Shown here: positions 11,776 to 23,750 of the stretch, in pieces
Layout: every line of letters starts with the position of its first letter
How positions within the stretch are numbered: the stretch's first letter is position 1
Position numbers and translations under genes: made by a program
Source: Sialis fuliginosa
Taxonomy: Eukaryota > Arthropoda > Insecta > Megaloptera > Sialidae
DNA: 64,000 nt
Assembly (NCBI GenBank): GCA_961205875.1
Contig: OY540818.1
Location: forward strand, 14,420,761 to 14,484,760
Reading direction: 5' to 3'
Notes under the pieces: generated by a model
Told to the model about the DNA's origin: nothing
The model's input: the letters and a program-made list of their open reading frames with translations, nothing else
Databases searched by the model: none

Positions 11776-14149
11776 GTTATTAGAAAATTATTTTTCAAAC
11801 AATTAAATATCAGCCTTCAACAGGCCTGTATTATACTTGTACTGTAGGTGCATTATTAAATATGTAATCGTAATATAAAAAATACAGCGCTCGTGGGGTT
11901 AAACTATAGGTACGTACGATACGTTTCTATACATATTAGAACATACCACACCAGTAATCCGATAAATCCACTTTCACGTGAAAACAGCGTTTCCACTGAG
12001 GTATTTGAAATACGTGACCGGCATGGTTTATATGCCATTATAAATGTCCATCAAGGATATTGATGATTATATCGATCTAGCAATAATTGTGCCTCATAGG
12101 CGTCGCATACAAGAGGAGATCATTTGTACGCGGTACACGATTGAAATTGTGATTATGTATATCGTTATTGTTGTTCAGATTAGTTTAGAAGATATGTTTG
12201 TTTATTTTCTGAAAGTAATCAACTGTTTTGTAATTTAACAAAAAGCTGATCAATATTACTCGCAAGTACTTACAATTTTCTTTAAGCGACAGTATTAATA
12301 ATGATGTATGTTCTCTTGTTAAAATAACTTTCAACTTTTTAATTTGTAATCTCTTTAAAAATATTTTTTAAAAACGCATAACTAACTCTGAAAAGAATAA
12401 CGAAATGGATATTGAAACACTTATTTCTACTGATTTTTATTTATTTTTCTTGGAAATGATAGACGTATTAATTTTATTTCGAACTCAGAATTTCAGTAAG
12501 GATTAGTGGAATTAAAAACATATTTAAACAATAATTACACATTGTATGTATAAAATGTTCGATGAATAACACCCGCGTCATTAATAAAAAAAATAAAGGC
12601 ATTTTCGAAAAAGTATAGTGAAACTCTTGAGTTGTATTTGAAAATTGTATTATAGGGTTTTTTTCAATATTTTCAGTATTTGGATCTGAAAAAGAAAATT
12701 TAATAATTTTTATTCAATTAATTCTACAAAATTCAATATTTATGTGATTCTATTTCGATAAGAAAGTTTTTATTATAAAGTAGTTTTTTAAATGACGTTA
12801 TTCGTCAAAATGCTTATTTTGTGCAACAAACATTTTGATTCCATTTTTCTGTCAATGTATCAAAAGTTCGAAAAAATTGAATACGAGAAAAACGAAATTT
12901 TAGTTTTTAAGAATTTGATGCAACCGTTAAATATTTCATTATATGGCCTACCAAACGGGATTTTTTAAATTTAAATAAAACTATTCAGGGAGTGAGAATT
13001 TAAATAACAAATAAAAAATTTAAACCAGTCTAATGAATATAGTAGGCTCATAGTCCGGGAAAGTCTTTTATGTATAGGTAATAATAAATAATTTATAAAA
13101 AAATTCCTAACTTGAGCCTACTTCTAATCTAATTTCTAATATTTTGGTGTAATTAAAGATGTACTGCGGCATCTAACCTTTAAATTCAAAAGTATTATAT
13201 TATTGTATCAAATTATTTGTCAATAGAAAAATATGTCTATAAAAGTTGTTCGAGTATTCATATCCCCATCGAGTGGTAAATCTACACAACATTAAGTCTA
13301 ATATTTTGTACGACGTACACGAGCGGACGGTTCTAATAAATCTTGTCATATGCGCCCAATTTAACTTAATAAATCGATTAAATTGAGTGTACATATGTGA
13401 TAGTAAATCTTTATAAAAGTCTTGAGAGATAAATTGCAGGTGTATTAAGCCTTCCCTTTGATGTTGTATGCTTTTTTGTAGTGGTTTCTTACAGTCAGAG
13501 TTTCAGGTTAGGTTATAGTATAGTATATACGTACATATTATATTGTTAATTAAATGGTAATTTCATGGCTTATTATCAATCTGTTCTTTACGTTTAATAT
13601 ACAATATTAAAGGAAGAAAGTTTTAATTTAGATGTAATTATACTAGATAAAGTTTCTTTGACGGTGGATGGAATAAAAAAGAAATGCTGTGAAGATTTTT
13701 TTATGTCGTTACGTAAGTTTGAATTTTAATAATTTTTTATTACACTTTTTGTGATGTGTGCAAGTAAACTTTATTAAGAAATTAAATGTTTGTAGTTATT
13801 AATAATTAGAATAAAAATTTATCTTGGGTTGAAGTTTGTATTTGAAAGTTCGAAAAAAAATTTATAATTAACATATAAAACATTTTCTGAAGAAAAAAAA
13901 CATTGATAGTCTATACAGTATGGCTAGAAAAAAAGGCAAAAAATAAAATTACATTTCAGAGATTGAAATCTCTACTTTTCAGTAATGTAATTCAGTTATA
14001 GAATTTAAAATTATACTTTAACATACAGTAAATTCATTTTTAAATAGTTCTCTAACGTAGGACGAAAATTTTCCCGGACATCTATAATCGAACAACAACA
14101 ATAAAACTATTGCAAATACCAACAAAGATTATTATATAACAGTAAGGTG
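11776..14149. other. AT-rich DNA, no gene recognised
   Basis: Nothing coding recognised. The block at about 11960-12140 is somewhat less A+T-rich (CACGTGAAAACAGCG, CATAGGCGTCGCATAC) and may be conserved non-coding sequence. Open frames at 12044-12238 and 13200-13394 look like chance. Confidence 0.3.
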
Positions 14150-14350
14150 TATTCTCCGGCAAAGCAAGGCACGTATTATAGTGTGATTGTGTGTCACTGA
14201 CTGTGTACATGACTAGAACAATGAGGAGGCATAGATCACAACAATGGTGCATTCTCGGCATGCCCGCTGATCGGCCGATATGCAAATATCTATTGTGTTA
14301 CGTCTCTCGCTCATCTCCAGCTCGTGAATGTGTACAGGGTGTGCCAATCG
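14150..14350. promoter_or_regulatory. Possible regulatory island with SOX-like and POU octamer words
   Basis: A less A+T-rich block carrying ACAATGG (14241-14247, SOX-type) and ATGCAAAT (14280-14287, exact POU octamer) about 30 bases apart. A 70-codon frame crosses it, but the overlapping frame on the other strand is equally open, so neither is convincing. An enhancer is inference. Confidence 0.3.
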
Positions 14351-14649
14351 CATTCTCGTTTTATATTACTGTTAGTTTTGTCTTTGGATCTATTAAAATA
14401 TAATTAATTTGTTTGAAAATTATATGATTGTTTATCTAAGGTGTGTGATCACATTCTTCTTTATATTACTGTTAAGTTTTTATTTATTTATTTATTTTTA
14501 GACTGATTTTAAATGGGTGGTGTCTATTATGTGTTTTATACGAAAAAAAAAAAATATAAATTGATGTGTAGTATCTCTAGGTAACGGCTCTTTGAGTACG
14601 TTGCTTCGCATTAACGTACACTTTTAACTTTTTTATATTGCCAGTAATT

Positions 14650-14735
14650 AGTAAGTGTAAGTATTGTAAAGCCAAATTCCAGATTTTCATGAAAATATCA
14701 ATTTTAATCTTCGCTGAATTCATTTTGAATTTAAT
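14650..14735. repeat. Dispersed repeat fragment, related to 41683-41765
   Basis: AAGTATTGTAAAGCC followed by a run ending in CTTCGCTGAATTCATT parallels AAGTATTGTGAAGCC ... CTTCCCTGATTCCATT at 41683. Same order and spacing with substitutions, so both are decayed copies of one repeat. Confidence 0.5.
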
Positions 14736-14789
14736 CAAAAATAGTATTTAATATTAATTTACACGCTCAGTTATAAAACTATAATACCT

Positions 14790-15535
14790 CTACGTCTTAT
14801 TTTCTTGTATTTTAGTCGATATTTGTATGACGAATTGAAGTTCACTGCAGGAAATTTCACTAAAAAATTTAGAATTTTTGATTACGTTAAAAGTATGTTT
14901 ATTGTATAGAAAATGACGTGAAAAGTTGTTTGTTTCAAACCGCAGGTCTGTATCTCAAACCGTTCTCGAGATATAGCCTCTCAAAGTTTTAGTTTTTTCA
15001 AATTTTTGGAGAAAAAAGGCCATAACTTTTGAACGCGTGGTCGGAATTGATTTTAGTTGACGGATTTGGAATCAGCGTGTCAAAATCTGTATAATGACAT
15101 GCATAATACCTTAAGACTCGAAAAAAAAATTTTTGCGAAAAATCGAAAAAATTCAAAGGGGTATACCTTAAAAAAATGTCGATTTTTGACCAAAATTTTT
15201 TTGTCGGATTTTAAAGTATTATACATGTCATTATATAGATTTTGACACGCTGATTTCAAATCCGTCAACTAAAATCAATTCCGACCAAGTGTTCAAAAGT
15301 TATCGCCATTTTTCTCCAAAAATTTGAAAAAACTAAAACTTTGAGAGGCTATATCTAGAGAACGGTTTGAGATACAGACCTGCGGTTTGAAACAAACAAC
15401 TTTTCACGCCATTTTATATACAATAAACATACTTTTAACGAAATCAAAAAATTGAAATTTTTTAGTGAAATTTCTTGCAGTGAACTTCAACTGGCCATAC
15501 AAATATCGACTAAAATACAAGAAAATAAGACGTAG
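14790..15535. mobile_element. 746-bp palindromic element (copy 1)
   Basis: Two arms of roughly 340 bases, inverted relative to each other, meet around 15150-15190. Outer arm ends are CTACGTCTTATTTTCTTGT on the left and its complement on the right. A copy of exactly the same length and high identity lies at 54269-55014, and similarity continues into the AT-rich flanks for another 20-40 bases. The palindrome generates open frames of 62 codons on both strands that encode near-identical peptides. This is a symmetry artefact, not evidence of a gene, although it recurs in both copies. Probably a non-autonomous foldback transposon. Confidence 0.85.
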
Positions 15536-15599
15536 AATCATTTAGTCACTATATAAATATTAATTTTTTTAAACGTTTTTTTATATTTTTTATTATACA

Positions 15600-15767
15600 T
15601 AGGTACATGAAATGTACTACTGTATAAGAAAGTATAGTAATCATGAAAAAAATCGAACTCGAGATTTTAACAGAATTACACGTATTGAGCGTCCCTGAAC
15701 CAAAAATATGAGATTAAATACTAAGTCATATCCCCCCCCCCATCGCAAAAAGCTATCTACGCCACTG
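15600..15767. repeat. Dispersed repeat fragment closed by a hAT-like right end
   Basis: GGTACATGAAATGTA ... AATCGAACTCGAGATTTTAAC matches the sequence at 28078-28160 in order and wording. Downstream, after a run of C, GCTATCTACGCCACTG (15752-15767) is the complement of the CAGTGGCGTAG-type terminus of hAT-like elements; the matching left end was not found. Confidence 0.5.
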
Positions 15768-17194
15768 AGAAGATATATCAAATAGTAATGACGTATACTT
15801 TATATTTACATTTAAAAAACATCCTGTATACAACACTGATCTATGTCGAGTGAATCGACTCTAATTTTCCTATCAACAGCTTACATACATGTTGGATATG
15901 TATCAAGACTATAAGAAAATAATAGCAATTGTTTGTAATTTTTTCATAAATATGGTCTGTTGAATATTTTGTTATTCATAAATTCTACCTTCATTTCTAT
16001 GGGAAGTGATTGTTATGATTATTTAATCCGATAATAATCAAAACAACTACAGTTTAAATTTTCATTAATTATTGATTTATAAGTAAATTACTGAATATGA
16101 TTTATGTTTAAATAAATAATAATAAAAAATATATATTATATAATATAAAAAATATTGAGATATAAAATCACAACAAATATAAGCACACTGTATACATAAA
16201 ACATAGTAGTTATATTTAATATTTAAATACATACCTACTTAAAAATATAATGATGTAATAATGACACATGCAATGCAAACTCCTAAACGTCGATATTAAT
16301 TAGAATAGATAAAGATTTTTATGTATCTATTTTTAATATAATTAGAAATGCTTGTCATCGGTACAGTTATATTCATAATACACATCTACATAAGAATACA
16401 TATACCGTTTGGTATTAGAATATGATCAAGTCACCTGGGGCACAGATCACCGCCTTCTATGTTCTCATTACATACGCAAATAGTAATTTCGTTTGAAAGA
16501 CCCATGATTAAAATATTAAATGGATACATGCGTACATGTTATTATATTCATACATCAGTTTCAAAACATGCATGCTTTTTTTATATCTCTATTAAGAGTG
16601 CCATTATTAGAACTTTAAATAATTGCTAGTGTATTGAATAATTCAAAAATGTTTAATTTGTATGTTTATATATGTGTTTATTGTCAATATATAGAAGTTT
16701 GATATCTGCTATACAATTATCAGTTTTATTTGTATCTACTATAATATATAACTTTTAAGTAAAAGTATGGAATAGAAAATTTTAAAACTTAACAATTTGT
16801 AAGGCTTGACGTGCATTTGCGAATTTTTATCGGGAAATTAATTTTTCATTTAAAAAAGTGAATTTTGAGGAAAAGTGCAACAGAAAGAATTTTGTTTTAA
16901 ATCACAAGTGTAGTGTACTTAATAATTTTTTTTTATAAAAAAGAAAAACATAAAAAAAACACAAATAAAATATAGCGATATTATCCATTCCAAACTCAGT
17001 GACTTTAATTTGAAAAGTTTTTTTGAAAACAATTTAATTATGGAAATTCGTAACGTTTTATTTTGAACAAATAAAATCATAATAAAATAAAATTTTATGG
17101 TCTCATAAAAAACATACATGACATATAATATTGTTCTCTTTAACTAAATAACTTTTGGCTTCGGTAAGCAGCATAATTTTCGAAATAACAATCC
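15768..17194. other. AT-rich DNA, no gene recognised
   Basis: No gene, RNA or repeat recognised. Confidence 0.35.
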
Positions 17195-17522
17195 GAACAC
17201 TCAGTATTTTGTAATAAATCGCACCTTGTTTATATTAAAAGACAATGATTGGTAGTTAGTTGAATTCTTTTTTATACATTTGTCTCCCTACAAAAAACAT
17301 CTTGAGTAATCAAATCTAATATTTTATACTTTTCTAAGCCCATAAAACCAACCCTTATGAACACTCAGTATTTTGTAATAAATCGCACCTTGCTTATATT
17401 AAAAGACAATGATTGGTAGTTAGTTGAATTATTTTTTACACATTTGTCTCCCTACAAAAAACATCTTGAGTACTCAAATCTAATATTTGATACTTTTCTA
17501 AGCCCATAAAACCAACCCTTAT
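17195..17522. repeat. Recent tandem duplication, two 164-bp units
   Basis: Unit 1 (17195-17358) and unit 2 (17359-17522) both run from GAACACTCAGTATTTTG to AAACCAACCCTTAT with only a handful of differences. Direct head-to-tail duplication with no insertion between units, so it is young. No reading frame. It abuts the G+C-rich island at 17560-17710. Confidence 0.92.
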
Positions 17523-17559
17523 GTTTACACATTGAAAGTGACACATATAAGTGTGACGT

Positions 17560-17710
17560 TAGTGATCGGCGTGAAGTCTGCTGACAATGAGTATATAGAT
17601 CACACACGCGGATTCTGGCGATGACTGGCGGCGCGAAAGGGTCACACACTACCGCGGTCGCGTGGCCCCGGGGGAGGCTGAATCTCGGACTACTTGCAAT
17701 TGTCACCACA
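17560..17710. promoter_or_regulatory. Possible regulatory island, CG-rich
   Basis: A sharply G+C-rich block with many CG dinucleotides (for example GGCGGCGCGAAAGG and CCGCGGTCGCGTGGCC). No convincing coding frame: the minus-strand frame across it lacks protein-like features and runs into the tandem duplication. Regulatory role is inference. Confidence 0.3.
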
Positions 17711-17722
17711 TTGTTAACTTTG

Positions 17723-18759
17723 TGATTGATTATATTATGTAATATATATGTGCAAGGGTTGTATTGTATATGAGAATGTATTATTTTAGCGAATAAAAGA
17801 AAATAAGCGAATAATTTCAGGAAAGTGTTTCAAATTGTTTTGTAAATTATATTGCATAGAAAGTTCAAATTTCATTCAATATATTTTGTATTTTTTATTA
17901 CTTTTACTTTCAATTGAACTAAATAGAATTGATTCTTATACGATTCTTAAAAGAGACTTCTTTTAATATGCAATTTAGATTTATAGTCCGGTCAGACTAC
18001 GAAAAAAATAGAAAGAAGTTAATATAGATTTTTAGATTTTTAGCTTATTATTTATTTAAAATAACTATTTTAAATAACGTAATAATATTTATTTATATTT
18101 ATTGTAATCACCCTGCTGAAATTAATCAAAATATATATTATTAAAAATAACGTAGATAGCTTAAACAATGATCAGAAATAACAATAAAATTATATTGGTA
18201 TTTGTCAAAAAATTCAACTGAAACTCTGCCCCATTATTCAATAACTTTCTATGTGAACCCTTTTGCCGGTTCGTTTTGTCAATGTAACAACGTTTAGTTG
18301 ACTGCTTGTCAACATTAGTGACGTATTGAGTGAATATGACACTCCCAATGATTGATATACATTCAACAACAAAATATGTATGTAGACTGACATAAAATAG
18401 ATATTTTATGTTTATATCCTCTAGAACTAGATAAAAACATAATAAAAATAGTATGGAGAACCATATAATTTGTATGACTTCCATGTTCTACATAATAATT
18501 TCATTAAATACATATAAAAAATATAGAAATCAAAAAGCAATTTACTAAAGGGGGTTGATAAGGAATAAGAAATAAAAAAATAATTAAAAGAAAATTGGGC
18601 GATTCGTAAAGATCATATTTATAGAAAAAACTGCAAATTTATGAGTACAATTTATTTCTATACTTTTAATTAATGTACATAAGATATTTAAAAATTTAGT
18701 TTGAATGAAATTATTGCGCAATTATTATTATTATTATTATGGGAAACGCTGTAGCAGAT
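17723..18759. other. AT-rich DNA, no gene recognised
   Basis: A minus-strand open frame at 18161-18484 (107 codons) has a hydrophobic first third, but no conserved motif was recognised; it is treated as chance or a decayed repeat. A short (TTA)n run lies at about 18725-18740. Confidence 0.3.
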
Positions 18760-19090
18760 ATTACAAAAAGACATCAACTACTAAAAGGTAACAGTGGGTC
18801 ACCTGTCTAGCCATCAGTAATAAATCGTGTAAGTACCTACAGAGCGTTCAAGTGAAAGGTTAGTTTACATTTTTCCGACAACTGAATCAACAGCGAACAC
18901 AGAGAATCGTTTAAGGCGAAACACGACAAATACGTATAATTTACTAACAACCACTATGAAAGGAGGTGGCCGCGTAGTAATTTGTGCATTCTAATAGATT
19001 TATAGATGCGCTATCATGGGCGGGTGTGGGTGGCGATGTCCGCGCCTTGGCGCACTCAGCGCCGCTATCAACTCTGTACATCACTTAACT
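18760..19090. promoter_or_regulatory. Possible regulatory island
   Basis: A higher-complexity block, most G+C-rich at 18965-19075 (GGTGGCCGCGTAG, GGGCGGGTGTGGGTGGCG, CAGCGCCGCTATC). No coding frame. It lies just upstream of the inverted-repeat element at 19164. Confidence 0.3.
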
Positions 19091-19163
19091 ATCTAGATTA
19101 GATAGTTTTGTGTAGAGAGTTCACTGGAATTAAATGTTATAGGTACGAAAAATAATATATATG

Positions 19164-19554
19164 TACAGTCACCTGCATTAATGGTCTTGCAATTTGTATT
19201 CATTTTCGTTTATCACAAACTTAGTAGGCTCCTCCCATTTGATTATTATAATATTTAAATCATTTCTCCATGTATCAAACAAAGAAAGATATTTTGAAAT
19301 TCATTTGCTAGATAAAGAACTACTCTTCGTTTATAGTACTCATATATATTTGTGCAATTAAATTATTATGTAATCTATTGAAAATTGTATACGTAAATTT
19401 TGTGGCAATAAATATTTGATATTCCGAATTTTAGTATTTAAATATATTAAACTTGATAGAAAAAGATAACCCATGATGTTTGTCTTTAAATTTGGAATCT
19501 GTTGTAAGCGATTCTAGCCTTTAGGGTGCCAGACGAGTTCTGCAGGCGACTGTA
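19164..19554. mobile_element. Inverted-repeat element, family TACAGTCGCCTG (copy 2)
   Basis: Ends TACAGTCACCTG and CAGGCGACTGTA; interior colinear with 8140-8532 over its whole length, including the word ATCTGTTGTAAGCGATTCTA. Full-length and non-coding. Confidence 0.88.
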
Positions 19555-19639
19555 CATGATCGGTGCTTCGATACAATTTCTGTTACATAATATAGGAATT
19601 CAAATGCGAGTATTGATGAAGGATTAAAATTTTTTTTAA

Positions 19640-20000
19640 ATATACAGGGTGGTTTATTTTAATCAAAATCAAACCGGGAAAATTTACAAGCATAAAAAAG
19701 TTGTAGGGTTCAAAGGGGACCATCGATGGCCGTCAGTTATAATAACATCAAAAGGGGCCACGGTTGACTCAGGCTTGCGTCAATGCTAGCCAACACTGGG
19801 CCAAGATATAACTTCGTTCAAGACTCGGCTAAGGCTTGTCGTACCAGGGATGGCCCAATATTGGGTAAAGAATAGGTGACCGAAGATCGATATCTGAAGG
19901 TTGGTCTAGACTGGGACAAATTTCAAAAAAGCAACACTGGCAGCCCAACATTGGGTCAAGCTTGGGCTCATCGTCAAGGCTGGCATTTTCTTTATGGAAT
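19640..20000. repeat. Repeat with reiterated CCCAA-ATTGGG words
   Basis: After a TATACAGGGTGG word, the sequence holds several variants of one phrase: GCCAACACTGGGCCAAG (about 19789), GGCCCAATATTGGGTAAAG (about 19853) and GCCCAACATTGGGTCAAGC (about 19945). These are diverged internal repeats, much less A+T-rich than the flanks. The parent element is not recognised; no coding frame. Confidence 0.5.
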
Positions 20001-20929
20001 AATGCTACAATTTACTTAAAATGTCTCACTATACGGATCCAAGAATGGAACAAATCGTAATATTTGAAGCTCTTCTCAGAAATAAATGAAATGAAAAAAA
20101 AATTTCATTTATTGAGTTCATTAAATCATATAACGTTGTATCCGAATGTATTTTGAAGCGTAGATAAATTTTGGAATAAAAAAATAGTATTGCAGGAAAA
20201 TAAATATATTATAGATAATATTGAAGGTTTATACAATACATTAACAGGTATAGAATTCGTTTTTAGAAAAAATATTTACAATTACGTTTTAAAGTTTGAC
20301 TGTAACAATAAAATAGTTAAATTCTGTTTAGCATATTATTCAATTTTGTTCATGTTAAAATTCACTCTTCATTTAGTGAGCTATTATCTTAATACTAGAT
20401 GAATTTACTCAACGAAATGGGTCGTAATTTGCCATTAATCTTCATAAATCGACCCTGTCCAGGTAACACGTGAACACAGCACGCTATGTTCTTTAGGGAT
20501 AGAGTTGAATTAATCATTGACATTGTACGGGTTTGTACAAAAACAATTGTAAGTGTATGTTGGGATTCTTCACTTAATTAACTATGTAACAGTATCATCA
20601 ACAAGATAGGTAAATAATAATCAAAGAGCTACTTTAAATAATTGTGTAAGTTACTTATATAAGTACATTACAATTGTAATGTAGTAGGATATATTATACA
20701 TATAATATTAAAATAATATCTCAAGAGAAGTAGTAAGACTGAAAAATAACACAGAAATGATAAAACGCGTATTTGTATAAAAAAATCGATTAAACTACAT
20801 CATCAGAATACAAATGCGTACATAAATCCATAAAAATAACATCTAGCATTATGAGATATAACATAAATCTCCGTAAACGGCACATAAAACGTCACAGTTC
20901 CAGTTGTTCAGCCCCAAAATAAATCGGAT
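20001..20929. other. AT-rich DNA, no gene recognised
   Basis: No gene recognised. A CACGTG E-box word lies at 20467-20472. The frame at 20190-20402 looks like chance. Confidence 0.3.
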
Positions 20930-21190
20930 AATGAATTATTCAATCATCAGTGAGGTCGAGCGTTGATATTATTCTCCGGTTAATTGAATGTCCCGCCGCG
21001 CGTGGCAGCACTAGTGGCGTGGAATGATTCGTCTTGTGGGGGGAGGGGCGCGTGTGATACCCCCGGGCCATATCGATTCAATTGGGGTGACAACTTAACA
21101 CGCGCGGGATTTAAAATTTCAACACGGGGCTCATTACTGGCGATTTTGTACTGTGATTACTTTAAACGGGGGCAGGGAGAATTCAGTTGA
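20930..21190. promoter_or_regulatory. Possible regulatory island, CG-rich
   Basis: Strongly G+C-rich block (CCCGCCGCGCGTGGCAG, GGGGGGAGGGGCGCG, CACGCGCGGG) in AT-rich DNA. A 68-codon + strand frame begins here, but with no start context, splice partner or recognised motif. Promoter or enhancer is inference. Confidence 0.3.
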
Positions 21191-21227
21191 TTATATGAAT
21201 TTTAAAAAGCCGTAGGCTAAATATATC

Positions 21228-21255
21228 GTTTGAAAGTGTTTGCAAACTTTCAAAC
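21228..21255. repeat. Perfect 10-bp hairpin
   Basis: GTTTGAAAGT and its exact complement ACTTTCAAAC flank an 8-base loop. Related in wording to the dispersed repeat at 11722 and 32153, so more likely repeat debris than an RNA gene. Confidence 0.5.
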
Positions 21256-23287
21256 AGGGTATCAAACTTTTTATGTAGGTTATGTTATTTCGACATATCA
21301 GTTTATAATTTCATTAATTAATGTTTACACTGTTACCACATTTAAAACCATAACACCAAATATTAGCATAAATATTCTACAATATTAATAATGAAACATG
21401 TATTTCATTATTATTTTTTAAACGTACAGCCATTGAAGGGGTGAAAACCACCTTTAAAATTTTAATTTATGTTGCCTTCGAAACAAATGCAATTAAATTC
21501 AAATTATGTCAGATTAGTTATTCTAACAATATGTATTATATTATTAACATTAGGATATTAGAATAAACTAAAGAGCTAAAACGTTAAATTCTATTAAAAT
21601 TTTTCATATACCTACATATGGAAACAATTAATATTCAATATTCAAGTATTGATAGTCATACTATGTTGAGAAAATGGTTATATGGGCCTAAAGGGTCACA
21701 CCTCATGGCTTGTTTGGCAATTATTTTATAAAGAATAATTTGATATTATTGATAATATTGATAGTAAATACTATAATAGGTATCTACTTATGATACATAC
21801 AAATAAATGTAACACGAGTATAAATATTTATTTATTTAATACTTACTCCTTTCATTTGACTGTTTCAGATCGTGTTTGAATAAAGAAAAAGCTACATTAT
21901 CGATACAATGTTTCGTGAAAAGATAGGGAGTGGGTCTCCCACGAGAATTTAAATTTAACTTTATTGTATTTGATCGTTCATTTGATATTCATTAAGGGAT
22001 TTATACGAACGTTTGTTGGCAAGGGATGAAGCAGAATCTATTAAATTTGTATTTCTTTGAAGTTTAAAATAATAATACCTTAGGTAATCAGGAGGGATGA
22101 TTAGCTCCGAATTTTATTCAGTTTCTGTTGAAATATTTTGTACGAGAAATTTGTTGCATTCTTTGATATTATTTTTAACTGACCTATTTCTTTGTGTGCT
22201 TACAAGAATTTTGAAGTATCGTAAAAATTTTACAATCGAGAAGATTAATTAAATTAAAATATGCTTTTTTCTAATGCAAGGTGCGAAATGATAAGTATAT
22301 TATTATGATAATTATTTAAGTTTATTATAAATAATAGTAAAAAACAGAAAATTCATAGCAACAAGTAACCTTATTTACTCAGCTATTACGGAATTTCCCC
22401 GATCGTCTGTGATTTGACATACTGCGAGAAATATTAACCTTTTTTTTAGAGTTTTGATTATGACAGTTCAATGCAAACTCTTTTAGTTCAGTTTTTGTTA
22501 TCAAGTAATAATTACTTACTTTCATGAATCAAAATTATGCTGAATAGTTATCTGATAATTTTTCACTTTTATTTTAAGCGTGATAATTTTGAATTTTTAC
22601 ACAATGTACTGTTTTCAATATTAATATATTTATTTAAATTATTTTTGATATATTAGGTACGAGTATATTACTTCCAAATGATATTTTATTTGGATTCATT
22701 CGGATTTGTTCACAAATACAATATTTCCATTACTTTTCCGATTAATTGATGTTACTTTTTATCGTACAAATATTTTTTTTCGCCACACTGATCGTACACT
22801 AGGGGGAAGTGTTGACAGGGTTGATGCTAGAGATAGATAATGTCAGTTCTACCCCTTGACAACGTCTCCCTCATAAGTCAGTTGCTACTCTAGAAATGTG
22901 ACTAACGGTAACAACATGTAGTTCATCATCTGACTAATCTCTTTTAATAAATCAATTAAATAATTTTATGGCTTGAAGAGCTTTGTTATAGTGTTACAAG
23001 TAACACAAATTAATGATCTTTATTTTGCACGTTTGTGTTATTTTGATGTGGGATTTAGATTTTGTTATTTAATGGTATCGATTTTAATTTTGCGAACTGA
23101 TAAGATAGTACATTTTAATAATGTAGGTACATTCGATTGTTAGGGTAGTTTTATATAATAATATAACATTTTTATTATTTTTTGTTCTTTTATAATTGGA
23201 TATTCTTAAATTTAATAAAATAGTATAATGATTATTTTTGAAACATGAAGATGTAATCAAATATTGACCAAAACAATCAAAACACTT
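21256..23287. other. AT-rich DNA, no gene recognised
   Basis: Nothing coding recognised. A patch at about 22790-22880 (GGGGGAAGTGTTGACAGGG, CTACCCCTTGACAACGTCTCCC) is less A+T-rich and could be regulatory. Confidence 0.3.
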
Positions 23288-23750
23288 ATAAAGTACTGGC
23301 ACCAATCTTGAATACATTAAGAGCAAGATATATTGTTTTTTGGGACTGATGGTCTACTTTTTCGTAATTCTCATGAACTCATGCTATTAATAAAACAACT
23401 ACCTCTTTATTAAATCAATTTCATTACCAAAGTCCGCAAATATAGTTTGTTTTATAAATTATAGCCTTTTATTTGGTTTGTTTTTCTCCATTAATGAACA
23501 TCGTAAAACCAGTAATGAACACCCAGTGATGGACACTTCAGAAGATTACAAAATGATAAGTACTATGACACAAATTTTTAATAAAAATGATTAATTGTCA
23601 TCAAATCACGCTGTAAGACAGTTAATTCTATATAGATTAATATCCAGTAATGGCAGTAATCAAATATCAACAAATATTTCTAATTTAGTACATTTAATTT
23701 AAAAATGTTCACCACTGGGATATTGTTCAAAATTGGTGCCAGTACCTTAT
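23288..23750. mobile_element. Inverted-repeat element, family GTACTGGCACCAAT (copy 1)
   Basis: Left end ATAAAGTACTGGCACCAAT is mirrored by the right end ATTGGTGCCAGTACCTTAT. Inside, CAAATCACGCTGTAAGACAG is present in the opposite orientation in the shorter copy at 41392-41647. Non-coding DNA transposon derivative of about 460 bp. Confidence 0.82.

Noticed and set aside
15057-15268. Overlapping 62-codon frames on both strands with similar peptides (again at 54536-54747)
   Set aside because: They arise because the DNA is a palindrome, so each arm is translated in both directions. Recurrence in two copies reflects one repeat family, not a conserved gene.
18161-18484. 107-codon minus-strand frame with hydrophobic N-terminal part
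   Set aside because: AT-rich sequence encodes hydrophobic residues by chance; no motif, no start context and no splice sites supporting it.
16437-18801. Minus-strand AG|GT-like words (at 16437 and 18801) considered as ratchet sites
   Set aside because: No pyrimidine tract precedes them on the minus strand, so they lack a usable 3' splice site.
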